Positions 41,775 through 50,790 of a DNA stretch of 64,000 bases are shown piece by piece. Source of the stretch: Clostridium sp. AM22-11AC (GTDB lineage: Bacteria > Bacillota > Clostridia > Lachnospirales > Lachnospiraceae). The number at the start of each line of letters is the position of its first letter. Within the stretch, counting starts at the first letter, position 1. The translations under genes and the position numbers were made by a program. Where the stretch lies: positions 60,322 through 124,321 of the forward strand of contig NZ_QUCM01000007.1 of the NCBI RefSeq assembly GCF_003473545.1. Direction: 5' to 3'. The notes below the pieces were generated by a model. The model had not been told where the DNA came from. It searched no databases and saw only the letters and a program-made list of their open reading frames with translations.

Positions 41775-43562
41775 ATGGCTGAATGTATCTTAAATCCTGC
41801 TTCCCAGGATGTCGCTGATTTCATTTACCGTTTTGGATCCCTGCAGAATAATCTCCGGGACCCGGAGCAGTTTCCCTGTGTGGATTATGTAAGCAATGAT
41901 TATGCTGTTTTTTATACAGAACTTGAAAATGCACTTCCCCTTTCCCTGGAACGTCAGCCCTACTACAGCATTCCCTCTCTTTTTACCCTGTTGGATGACT
42001 CCGCTATGGAAGCTGCCAGGATCCTTCCTGCCCTTCAGACACCTGCACTGAGCAATATGGGAAGCGGGGTGATCGTTGGTATTGTAGATACAGGGATCGA
42101 CTATACAAGTCCTGTTTTTCGTAAAAGTGACGGAACGACCCGGATCCTTGGTCTGTGGGATCAGACCCTTCCTGAGGATCCTTCTGTTTTTTCTCCTGGC
42201 GTACCGGAATATTATCCCATGGGCGGTGCCTCCTATGGAACGGAATTCACTCATGAAGAGATCAACGAAGCTTTAACCTTAGAGGATCCTTTTTCCCTGG
42301 TACCTTCCAAAGATACAGATGGCCACGGCACTTTCCTGGCAGGCCTTGCAGCCGGATCTGCTTTCCCCCTTCAAAACTTCACAGGCGCCGCTCCCATGGC
42401 AGATCTTGCCATTGTAAAATTAAAGCCTGCAAAGAAATATCTGCGGGACTATTACCTGATCCCGGAAGAGACTGTTGCTTTCCAGGAAAATGATATTATG
42501 ATGGGAATTAAATACCTGAGAGTCACTGCTGACCGTTTCCGGCGCCCCTTAGTGATCCTTTTAGGACTTGGAACCAATTACGGCAGCCATACCGGTACCT
42601 CCCCCTTAAGCCAGGTAACGCAGAATTATGGCGGCTTTTTCGGAATCGCCACTGTAATCGCAGCAGGAAATGAAACAGGACTCGCCCACCATTACGCAGG
42701 AAGGTTTTCCGCTGACACTTCTTTTGAAGATGTGGAACTTCGGGTAGGAGAAGAAGAAGGGAAACGTGGCTTTATCCTGGAACTTTGGTCTTCTGCTGCC
42801 GATCTGTATACAGTAGGCTTTGTATCTCCCGGTGGAGAGCGGATCAGCCGGATCCCCATTTTATCCAACAACGAGACCCGTATCCCTTTTCTTTTAGAGT
42901 CTACGGTCATCACGGTAAGTTATCAGCTGATCGAGGCTGGAAGCGGAAGCCAGCTTGTATCCATGCGCTTTGAGCGTCCTTCCCCGGGGATCTGGACCAT
43001 TCGTGTATACAATACACAGTTTCTTACGGGAGAATACCACATGTGGCTGCCGGTTCAGGGTTTTATCTCCGATGAAACTGTATTTTTAAAACCGGATCCT
43101 TCAAACACGATCACGGTTCCCGGCAATTCCCGCCTGCCTATTACAACAGGGGCCTACAATCACAGAAACAACAGTATCTACATCCATTCCAGCCGTGGCT
43201 ACACCAGCAGAGATTATGTAAAGCCGGATCTGGCTGCTCCGGGAGTGGAGATCCTGGGGCCATCGGTGCGGATCTCAGCTGCTTTTCGCCCTGGGCTTTC
43301 ATCCAGTGTAGCAGCCGGTACTGCTCCTGCCTTCTCCCGCCGCACCGGTACCAGCGCTGCAGCCGCCATCACTGCAGGAGCAGTTGCCAATCTTTTAAGC
43401 TGGGGGATCGTTATGGGAAACTACCCTACTATGAGCGAGGCTTCTATTAAAAGTTATCTGATCCGGGGCGCAGCCAGAAATCCGTCCCTTACCTATCCTA
43501 ATAAAGAATTTGGGTATGGAACCCTGGATCTGCTGCAGACATTTTTACGGCTGCGGGAGTGA
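41775..43562 (+). CDS. Csp-like S8 subtilase (spore-germination protease type)
   Basis: A 595-aa protein. The first 85 or so residues resemble the Csp prodomain. The catalytic triad is complete: Asp105 in GIVDTGIDYT, His184 in DTDGHGTFLAGLAAG, Ser527 in GTSAAAAITAGA. A large insertion (about 310-460) between oxyanion Asn (VIAAGNETG) and Ser fits the jelly-roll domain of CspB/CspC. These proteases activate the SleC cortex lytic enzyme or sense germinants in Clostridia. No sleC is nearby. ATG chosen over an upstream GTG because GGTGG fits it. Confidence 0.85.
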   Translation: MAECILNPASQDVADFIYRFGSLQNNLRDPEQFPCVDYVSNDYAVFYTELENALPLSLERQPYYSIPSLFTLLDDSAMEAARILPALQTPALSNMGSGVIVGIVDTGIDYTSPVFRKSDGTTRILGLWDQTLPEDPSVFSPGVPEYYPMGGASYGTEFTHEEINEALTLEDPFSLVPSKDTDGHGTFLAGLAAGSAFPLQNFTGAAPMADLAIVKLKPAKKYLRDYYLIPEETVAFQENDIMMGIKYLRVTADRFRRPLVILLGLGTNYGSHTGTSPLSQVTQNYGGFFGIATVIAAGNETGLAHHYAGRFSADTSFEDVELRVGEEEGKRGFILELWSSAADLYTVGFVSPGGERISRIPILSNNETRIPFLLESTVITVSYQLIEAGSGSQLVSMRFERPSPGIWTIRVYNTQFLTGEYHMWLPVQGFISDETVFLKPDPSNTITVPGNSRLPITTGAYNHRNNSIYIHSSRGYTSRDYVKPDLAAPGVEILGPSVRISAAFRPGLSSSVAAGTAPAFSRRTGTSAAAAITAGAVANLLSWGIVMGNYPTMSEASIKSYLIRGAARNPSLTYPNKEFGYGTLDLLQTFLRLRE

Positions 43563-43585
43563 TCGAATTCCATACCCAATTCATT

Positions 43586-44980
43586 TTATCCTTCTCTTAC
43601 CTGGATCAGGGGACCTCCCTTTTTCTCCAGATAAGGCCTTGTGACCACCACAGACCCGATATTCGGGTCTTTTGGTATCTCATACATGATATCAAGCATA
43701 AACTCTTCCAGAATGGCTCTGAGGGCTCTTGCGCCTGTTCCACGCTTTAAGGCTTCCTCTGCGATCCAGGAAAGTGCGTCTTCTTCAAATACAAGTTTTA
43801 CCTCATCCAGTGCCAGAAGTTTTTCATACTGACGCAGGATGGCATTTTTCGGTTCCTTTAAGATCCGGATCATCATATCCTTATCCAGTCCCTTTAAGGT
43901 AACATTTACAGGCAGACGTCCTAAAAATTCCGGGATCATTCCAAATGCCCTCAGATCTTCATTGGTCACATGGCTTAAAAGATCCGGATCATTGTCATAG
44001 CTGTCTTTTAAGGCAGCTCCAAATCCCATGGAGGATTTCTTTGTAAGGCGCTCCTTGATGATATTTTCCAGATCCGGGAAAGCACCTCCACAGATAAACA
44101 GGATATTATCTGTATTTACAGTAGCCATAGGAGTCATTGCATTTTTCTGATTGGATCCCACCGGAACTTCTACGGTACTGCCTTCTAACAGCTTTAAAAG
44201 TTCCTGCTGAACGGACTCGCCGCTTACATCCCTTGTATTGGTCTGTTTTTTCTTTGCGATCTTATCGATCTCATCAATAAAGATAATGCCTTTTTCTGCC
44301 CGTTTTACATCATTTCCTGCAGCTGCTAACAGCTTGGAAACAACGCTTTCAATATCATCGCCAATATAACCGGCTTCAGTCAGGGATGTGGCATCTGCAA
44401 TAGCTAACGGCACATCAAGAAGCTTTGCCAGCGTCTTTACCAGATAGGTCTTGCCGCTTCCTGTAGGGCCGATCATTAAAATGTTGGATTTTTCGATCAC
44501 AACACCGTCTGGGTCGGAACCACCTAAAAAGGCGCGCTTATAATGATTATAAACAGCTACTGCCATGACCTTCTTTGCCTTGTCCTGGCCGATCACATAT
44601 TCATCCAGCTTGCCTTTTATAACGTGAGGCGCCGGAATATCTTTCATAGTCAGCTGCTTTTCCGGTTCTTTTTTCTTTTTCAGTTTCTGGCTCTGAGGGA
44701 TCTCATTCACTGGCGGCATCTGGCTTAAGTCACTGAAATTCATGTTCATATAAGGCATATTGGGCATTTTTGAAAAATCCATGCCTCCCTTAGTCACTGT
44801 ATCAAAAGCCTTCTGCATACAGTCATGGCACAGACACATGCCTCCCGGCATTGAGATCATTGGTCCTGCCTTGCTCTCCGGTCTGCGGCACATATAGCAG
44901 ATCTTCTCATAATTATCGTTATTTTTATTATCATCCTGGGATCCATTTGTCATCTCGTTTTCCATATTCTTATCGTCCAC
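43586..44980 (-). CDS. clpX: ClpX-like AAA+ unfoldase with N-terminal zinc finger
   Basis: A 464-aa protein starting at GTG with AAGGAG 8 nt upstream. Zinc-binding Cys28, 31, 51 and 54; Walker A GPTGSGKT at 171-178; Walker B IIFIDEIDKI; pore loop GYIGDD; an IGF-like ClpP-contact loop (SMGFGAAL). It is longer than standard ClpX (about 420-430) because of a Met-rich linker (about residues 67-95). No clpP is adjacent; it follows htrA by 12 nt. It may be a paralogue of a clpP-linked clpX elsewhere. Confidence 0.87.
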   Translation of the reverse strand: MDDKNMENEMTNGSQDDNKNNDNYEKICYMCRRPESKAGPMISMPGGMCLCHDCMQKAFDTVTKGGMDFSKMPNMPYMNMNFSDLSQMPPVNEIPQSQKLKKKKEPEKQLTMKDIPAPHVIKGKLDEYVIGQDKAKKVMAVAVYNHYKRAFLGGSDPDGVVIEKSNILMIGPTGSGKTYLVKTLAKLLDVPLAIADATSLTEAGYIGDDIESVVSKLLAAAGNDVKRAEKGIIFIDEIDKIAKKKQTNTRDVSGESVQQELLKLLEGSTVEVPVGSNQKNAMTPMATVNTDNILFICGGAFPDLENIIKERLTKKSSMGFGAALKDSYDNDPDLLSHVTNEDLRAFGMIPEFLGRLPVNVTLKGLDKDMMIRILKEPKNAILRQYEKLLALDEVKLVFEEDALSWIAEEALKRGTGARALRAILEEFMLDIMYEIPKDPNIGSVVVTRPYLEKKGGPLIQVREG

Positions 44981-44992
44981 TGTCTTTTCTCC

Positions 44993-46378
44993 TTACCACA
45001 TTCTTCCCCATGGGAAGCCATTTCCCGGAAAACTCCAGGGATTACTGTCTTCTCTTCTGGAAGGTGCTGTTTCCCCGGGCTGCTCCCTGTTATCCTGTTT
45101 CTCCTGTTGTCCTTCACCTTCCGGCAGTCCTGCCAGCGTAATCTGGATCTGCTGTTCCTTATACCGGCCTTCTTCCTGGCGCTGCACCAGCAGTTCAATG
45201 GTCTCTCCCATTTCATAGCCTTTCAGGAATTTCTGCAGTTCCTGCATACTCTTTACAGTCATGCCATCCAGCTTGGTGATAATATCTTTCTCACGAAGTT
45301 CAGAGCCAGCCGCAGCCCCGTCTTCCAGTATCTTGTATACATAAACGCCCTTCGGCATATCAAAGGTTGCCGCTGTTTCTTCATCTACTGTAGTTCCCTG
45401 AATCCCCAGATATCCCCGTCTGCTTTCCTCTACTTCAGAACGGGTCTTACGGTTCATCAGTTCATCTAAAATCTCCTGGACTCCTGAAACAGGAATGGCA
45501 TAGCCAATCCCTTCTACTTCTGTGGAGGAATATTTAGCCGCATTGATGCCGATCACTTCCCCTTTCATGTTCAAAAGGGCGCCACCACTGTTTCCCGGAT
45601 TGATGGCTGCATCTGTCTGAAGCAGGACTCTTGTATTTCCGTCGGAAGTCTGTACTTCCCGGTTTAAGGCGCTTACATATCCCACTGTAACGGACTGGCC
45701 ATACCCAAGAGCATTTCCAATGGCGATCACGCCCTGTCCTACTTTTAAGCTGTCTGAGTCCCCAAGCCTTGCAACGGCTATCTTATCCTGGGTTTCCTGT
45801 GGGATCTGATCTATCGGGATGGAAATAACTGCCAGATCTGTATCTGCATCTGTCCCCTTTACCGCAGCATCCACAGCTGTATCATCTACAAATGTGATCT
45901 TTAATGATACTGTGTCCTTCACTACATGATTATTGGTCACGATCAGCAGTTCCGTATCATTTTTACCAATGATGATCCCGGAACCACTGCTTGGCACCTC
46001 ATAAGACTGGCTTCCGCCTCCGAAAAACCAGCTGTATCCGTAATCCGGAGTCTGGTAAACGGCTGTGCTGGCAACTGCCACAACCGTTGGCATTGCCTCT
46101 TCTACGATCTCTGAAACATCCGTTGACGGTGCCGGAATGTCTGCTGCCTGTGGAAATGTTTCCGGTATCTTTTCTCCCGGAAATGGTTCTGGAGGCGGCA
46201 GTGCTTCTCCCTCCGCCTTTACTGTATCCTCATCTGACGCAACGATCGCAAAAAACTGGGAAACCATTCCGGAAGACGCAATCTGGATCCCGGTCATAAC
46301 CGTTCCTGCCACGGTTCCAAAAAGGACTGCGGAAAGAACGATCCAGGCTGTCTTTTTCAACAAATTGTTTTTCCTCAT
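44993..46378 (-). CDS. HtrA/DegP-type S1C serine protease
   Basis: A 461-aa membrane-anchored protease. One N-terminal helix (about 11-37), an acidic/Pro-rich linker, protease domain with His151 (VTNNHVV), Asp181 (DADTDLAV) and Ser264 (INPGNSGGAL), then one PDZ domain (about 325-420, RRGYLGIQGTTVDEETA). The Gly/Arg/Pro-rich tail is disordered. It degrades misfolded proteins outside the membrane. Paired with a ClpX-like gene in one operon, a quality-control pairing. Confidence 0.92.
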   Translation of the reverse strand: MRKNNLLKKTAWIVLSAVLFGTVAGTVMTGIQIASSGMVSQFFAIVASDEDTVKAEGEALPPPEPFPGEKIPETFPQAADIPAPSTDVSEIVEEAMPTVVAVASTAVYQTPDYGYSWFFGGGSQSYEVPSSGSGIIIGKNDTELLIVTNNHVVKDTVSLKITFVDDTAVDAAVKGTDADTDLAVISIPIDQIPQETQDKIAVARLGDSDSLKVGQGVIAIGNALGYGQSVTVGYVSALNREVQTSDGNTRVLLQTDAAINPGNSGGALLNMKGEVIGINAAKYSSTEVEGIGYAIPVSGVQEILDELMNRKTRSEVEESRRGYLGIQGTTVDEETAATFDMPKGVYVYKILEDGAAAGSELREKDIITKLDGMTVKSMQELQKFLKGYEMGETIELLVQRQEEGRYKEQQIQITLAGLPEGEGQQEKQDNREQPGETAPSRREDSNPWSFPGNGFPWGRMW

Positions 46379-46481
46379 ATATGATCTGTTCTCCTTCCAA
46401 AAAGAGATCCCGCAAAAGAGGAATTCTCCCTGCTTTCACGAAATCTCTTTCTTAAACTTTGGTGTTATCTTTTAATGCTTA

Positions 46482-48209
46482 TTAAGCTGCCGGTGAGATC
46501 ATCTCTCCCGGACCGCCTACATTCTCTTCTTTGATGCTGTTTCCAGGATTGAAGGATGAAGCTGCTGTTGTTTCACTGCTTCCCGGTCCATATGGTTTTG
46601 TAGCAGCCTCTGTAGTTGCCGCTTCTGTGGTACGGGAAGGTGACAGCGTACCGCTTGGAACCGTAGGCTTTAAGCTTTCTGTGGAGTCTCCCGGATGGGC
46701 TGCCTTTGTAGTCTCTCCCGGATGGGCCTGACTGCTTTCACCTGTATGAGAACTCTGGGTCGTTTCAGAAGAATGTTTACTGGTTGGTGGTATATAATCT
46801 TCCGGAGGATCGATCACATTTCCATCTTCATCTGTTTCATACTCAAAATCAGTTTCACCGTCAATAATACTCTCTTTTGTGGAAGAAGTACTTTCATTGT
46901 TCTTTTCAGAAGAAGAACTGCTTTCTGAGCCGTCCGCTGTTGTCTTGTCTTCTTTCTTTGCCTCTGTAGTCTTAGGAATATAACCGCCATCTGTACCAAC
47001 ATCACCTACCGGCTTTCCTTCTTTATACAGACCTGTATCAGAAGCAATCTTTGCGCTGATCTTCTTTACCATATCACTTGGGGTGTAATTTTCGTCACCA
47101 AACAGGAACTTGTGAAGAGAAACCACATTGCTCTCTAAGGTCTGCGGAATGACACAGTCACCCTTTTTACCCATATTGGCATCACTTCTTGCCTCAGGGA
47201 AGCCGGCGGTATCACCGATATGATAACGGGTCAGGTTCTTTGCAGCCGGGATCACATCATCTAATGTGATACTGCTTAAGATCTGTGGGAATACCACTTC
47301 CATTACATTATTAACAACAGAAAAGTTTGCCTGTCTTAATTTATCAAAGCTTAACTGGATGATCTTTCTCTGACGTTCTGTTCTTGCAAAGTCTGTATCC
47401 ATCTTTCTTAAGCGTGCATAGGCAACTGCCTGGATACCGTCTAAATGGTTCGGGCCTGCGCTCTTTAACTGATAAGAGCCAACACCTGTAGACTCTACTG
47501 TTTCTGTAATATAGGCATTGATATAATAAAACTCCGCCTTGCTCAGTTCCACATCTACACCGCCCAGGATATTAATGGCATCTGCTACTGCTTTCCAGTT
47601 AAATGTAGCATAATCATTGATCTCCAGATCCAGGTTTCTGTTTAAGGCTTCTACTGCCTGTTTCGGGCCGCCTCTGAAGTAAGCCTGGTTGATCTTGTTG
47701 TAACCATTTTTATCATCTACATTCAGATACGTATCACGGAAAAGGCTGACCAGTTTGATCTCCCCTGTTTCCTGATTGATATTGCAGATGATGATAACAT
47801 CGGACATATTTCCTTTGCCCACAGAACTGTCACGGCTGTCCACACCAAAAAGAGCTACGGTCCAGTATCCCTTCATAGCCTGCTCTTTTTCCACAGAGAT
47901 ATAAGGATTTGTCATATCAGACTTATTAAACTCTGTATCCGTCTGCATCAGGGACATCATACGCTTTCCATACCAGCCTGCGCCGATCAGTGCCAGTGCA
48001 ATGATCTCTGCCACAATAAAAATGATAATGGTCCTTAAGCGGCTTTTCCCGGACCTGGCTGCCGTCCTTGCAGTCCGGCTGCCTCTTCCTGTACTGCCTG
48101 TTCTGCCGGTAAGTCCGGAAGAAGCGTATTTCCTTCCGTCTTTTCTGCGGCTGCGCCCTCTTTTTAACTCGTCATCCGTTTCAAATTCATTATCAAAGTC
48201 GTGATTCAT
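46482..48209 (-). CDS. LCP (LytR-CpsA-Psr) family wall-glycan ligase
   Basis: A 575-aa protein. Basic Arg/Ser-rich cytoplasmic head (about 1-60), one membrane helix (IIIFIVAEIIALALIGAGW, about 61-82), then an LCP domain (about 110-330) with VALFGVDSRD, SLFRDTYLNV, and DHR-type DFARTERQRKII motifs that bind polyprenyl pyrophosphate. The last 150 residues are Ser/Thr/Glu/His-rich with imperfect HPGETTK/HPGDST repeats. LCP enzymes attach lipid-linked glycans to peptidoglycan. It ends the glycan operon. Confidence 0.92.
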   Translation of the reverse strand: MNHDFDNEFETDDELKRGRSRRKDGRKYASSGLTGRTGSTGRGSRTARTAARSGKSRLRTIIIFIVAEIIALALIGAGWYGKRMMSLMQTDTEFNKSDMTNPYISVEKEQAMKGYWTVALFGVDSRDSSVGKGNMSDVIIICNINQETGEIKLVSLFRDTYLNVDDKNGYNKINQAYFRGGPKQAVEALNRNLDLEINDYATFNWKAVADAINILGGVDVELSKAEFYYINAYITETVESTGVGSYQLKSAGPNHLDGIQAVAYARLRKMDTDFARTERQRKIIQLSFDKLRQANFSVVNNVMEVVFPQILSSITLDDVIPAAKNLTRYHIGDTAGFPEARSDANMGKKGDCVIPQTLESNVVSLHKFLFGDENYTPSDMVKKISAKIASDTGLYKEGKPVGDVGTDGGYIPKTTEAKKEDKTTADGSESSSSSEKNNESTSSTKESIIDGETDFEYETDEDGNVIDPPEDYIPPTSKHSSETTQSSHTGESSQAHPGETTKAAHPGDSTESLKPTVPSGTLSPSRTTEAATTEAATKPYGPGSSETTAASSFNPGNSIKEENVGGPGEMISPAA

Positions 48210-48256
48210 GTACGTTTCCTCATTGTAGTGATAACAGCAGTCAGACCGCTGTCATT

Positions 48257-49675
48257 CTAGTATGCGTTTTTATTAATAAAGCCTTTGAATATCGTCAGGA
48301 ACATGATCTTAAAATCAAATCCAAGGCTCCAGTTTTCAATGTAATACAGGTCGTGCTCGATCCTCTTTGTAATAGAAGTATCTCCCCTGTAACCATTGAC
48401 CTGCGCCCAGCCTGTAAGACCTGGTCTTACCTGGTGCTTGATCATATAACGTGGGATCTCTTCTTTAAACTTTTCTACAAAAAGAGGCCGCTCCGGCCTT
48501 GGACCAACCAGGCTCATATCTCCAATGAGAATGTTAAAAAACTGAGGCATCTCATCAATACTGGTCTTTCGTATAAAACGGCCTACCGGAGTAACACGGG
48601 GATCATGAGGGGTTGTCCACTGGTTCTTTTCTTTATTTGGATCCTGTACTTCCATGGAACGGAATTTAAACATTTTAAAAGGACGGTTGTGCAGTCCGAT
48701 CCTCTCCTGGCTGTAAATGATCGGACCTGGAGAAGTAAGTTTGATCAATGCTGCTGTCAGCAGCATAAGAGGCGAAAACAGGATGATTCCAAACAGTGCG
48801 CCACAGATATCTACCATACGCTTTATAGTTGCATTAAATACGCTGGTAAGAGGTACATGGCGGATATGGATCACCGGAAGTCCCTGAAGATCTTCCATAT
48901 AAGGGATCGTAGGGATAATGTTATTGTAATCCGGAATAAATTTGGTATGCACACCTGACTTTTCACAGGCCGCAACGATCTGTTCCAGATTTGCATATTC
49001 ACCGATACTTAAAGTAATAACGATCTCGTCTAAGGTATTCGCTGCAAGAAAGGTCTCCAAATGGGAGATCGGTCCTAAAACCTGGACTTTCTTGTAAACA
49101 TAACCTGCTTTTTTATGGTCATCCAGGATACCCTGGATATGATAGCCCCATTCCGGATTTAAAGTCACACGGTCAATAAAACCTTCTGCCGCACGGCTGT
49201 AACCGATTAAGAGCACATGCTTCTGGTTGTAACCATTGGTACGAAGAGAACGTAAGAACAGGCGGATCGCCAGTCGTTCTCCTGCCAGAAGAAGTATATT
49301 TAAAACAAAAAACACCAGGAGCATTCTGGTGGAGAAATACCCCAGATGTACAATAAAGCTTCTTCCGCCGAAAAGGATCAGCGTAAAAAGCATCAGGCCG
49401 ATCACATTTGCCTTACAGATATTGGCAAATTCAACCCTTCTTCCCTGGATGCGCTTTGGTACATACAGATGAAAACAGCCATTTAAGATCAGATAAACAG
49501 GAACAATAAATATAAGTGCCAGAAAATAAGGTCCCGGCTCCAGAGTTGCTCCTCTTAAAGGCACTACCTTTCCGCTGACGATAATAAACCACGCCAGTAT
49601 ATAGGCTACTGCTGTTACCACTGCATCCAGAAGAACCTGAACATGGTTCAGGCTTTTCTGGTTATCTTTTATCAT
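48257..49675 (-). CDS. undecaprenyl-phosphate sugar phosphotransferase (WbaP/CpsE-like)
   Basis: A 472-aa protein. Four N-terminal membrane helices, a Rossmann-like CoA-binding-type domain (VLLIGYSRAAEGFIDRV, about residue 155) and a C-terminal bacterial sugar transferase domain beginning with KRMVDICGALFGIILFSPLM. The motifs RIGLHNRPFKMFKFRSM and RFIRKTSIDEMPQFFNI are present. It starts lipid-linked glycan synthesis by moving hexose-1-phosphate to undecaprenyl phosphate. Sugar specificity cannot be read from sequence. Confidence 0.93.
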   Translation of the reverse strand: MIKDNQKSLNHVQVLLDAVVTAVAYILAWFIIVSGKVVPLRGATLEPGPYFLALIFIVPVYLILNGCFHLYVPKRIQGRRVEFANICKANVIGLMLFTLILFGGRSFIVHLGYFSTRMLLVFFVLNILLLAGERLAIRLFLRSLRTNGYNQKHVLLIGYSRAAEGFIDRVTLNPEWGYHIQGILDDHKKAGYVYKKVQVLGPISHLETFLAANTLDEIVITLSIGEYANLEQIVAACEKSGVHTKFIPDYNNIIPTIPYMEDLQGLPVIHIRHVPLTSVFNATIKRMVDICGALFGIILFSPLMLLTAALIKLTSPGPIIYSQERIGLHNRPFKMFKFRSMEVQDPNKEKNQWTTPHDPRVTPVGRFIRKTSIDEMPQFFNILIGDMSLVGPRPERPLFVEKFKEEIPRYMIKHQVRPGLTGWAQVNGYRGDTSITKRIEHDLYYIENWSLGFDFKIMFLTIFKGFINKNAY

Positions 49676-49746
49676 TGTATATCACCTTTTGTTAAGCTGT
49701 TCACTCATTTCCCCCCGCCGGAGAAAACGGCTTCTTCATTCAAAAC

Positions 49747-49775
49747 ATTATACATGATACAATCCCATTATTCCA
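49747..49775 (-). promoter_or_regulatory. possible internal promoter before the sugar phosphotransferase
   Basis: TGGAAT (49775-49770), 17-nt spacer, TATAAT (49752-49747) on the minus strand, in the 128-bp gap between the GT2 gene and the phosphotransferase gene. The -35 box is weak. Confidence 0.35.
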
Positions 49776-49803
49776 TAACTTTTCTCTTAAAATATAATAA
49801 ACT

Positions 49804-50790
49804 TCACCGTTTTGCCGCCTGACGGGCCAGAAATTCCCGGATATAGAGGAGAGTTCCGGTGCATAATTCCCACTCAATGGCAGCATAATGTTTCAGGTGG
49901 TCTCTGTTATATTTTACTTTTTTACACAGCTTTGCTGTCTTCACTCCCTCTTTCAGACCGTCCAGATAATCTTTTCCAAACCCGATCTTCTTAAAAAATC
50001 CATATTTTACCAGGATCCCCAGTCCCAGCGGAAGAGCATTTAGAAGCAACTGGGGCCATGGCATATTTTTATAGTTCAGATAAATATTGTTTCTTGCTGC
50101 CAGACGGACCTTAAATGAATTGTAACGGGATCCACTGGTACCGCTTCCCACGTGGTATACCATGGCGCTTGGGCAGTAAACATTTTTATAACCATAAATC
50201 TTCGCCCTGTAACCCACATCAATATCTTCCAGATAAGCAAAATGCATCTCGTCAAAATAACCGATGGTCTCAAACACTTCCCTGCGATAGATGGCAGCAC
50301 CTGCACAGGCAGAAAAAACAGAACAGCTGCGGTTGTATCCTGTAGCCGGACGTCCAACGCCCCGTTGGAATGCCCAGCCTAACAGTGTATACATATCTCC
50401 TGCATCATCCATTTTGCTGTGGTCATACAGCTGGATCATCTTGCTGCTTACAGAAAAGATCTCCGGTGAACGTTCAATGGCCTTGATCATCTCTCCAATA
50501 TAGTGGCAGTCCGGTTCTGTATCATTGTTTAAAAGGATCACATAAGGGGTCTTTGAGGCTTTGATCCCCACATTTACAGCCCCTGAAAAACCGGTATTCT
50601 TCTCAAGGAAGATGCTTGGTATCTCATGTTCCTTCAGCCATTCTACGCTTCCGTCTGTAGAACCATTATCCACTACCAGGATGTCAAAATCACGGCAAAG
50701 CTGCAGATTCAGAGCCTTAAAACAGGGATCCATAAACTTAAGACCATTATAATTGGGAATGACCACCGTTACTTTCGCCTTATTACTCAT
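49804..50790 (-). CDS. GT2 family glycosyltransferase (rhamnosyltransferase-like)
   Basis: A 328-aa protein starting MSNKAKVTVVIPNYNGLKFM with GGAG 10 nt upstream inside the previous gene; 8-nt overlap. GT-A motifs VVDNGSTDGS and VILLNNDTEPD and the acceptor-region motif FAYLEDIDVGYRAKIYG. C-terminal hydrophobic stretch (LLLNALPLGLGILVKYGF). It adds one sugar of the surface glycan repeat. Confidence 0.9.
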   Translation of the reverse strand: MSNKAKVTVVIPNYNGLKFMDPCFKALNLQLCRDFDILVVDNGSTDGSVEWLKEHEIPSIFLEKNTGFSGAVNVGIKASKTPYVILLNNDTEPDCHYIGEMIKAIERSPEIFSVSSKMIQLYDHSKMDDAGDMYTLLGWAFQRGVGRPATGYNRSCSVFSACAGAAIYRREVFETIGYFDEMHFAYLEDIDVGYRAKIYGYKNVYCPSAMVYHVGSGTSGSRYNSFKVRLAARNNIYLNYKNMPWPQLLLNALPLGLGILVKYGFFKKIGFGKDYLDGLKEGVKTAKLCKKVKYNRDHLKHYAAIEWELCTGTLLYIREFLARQAAKR

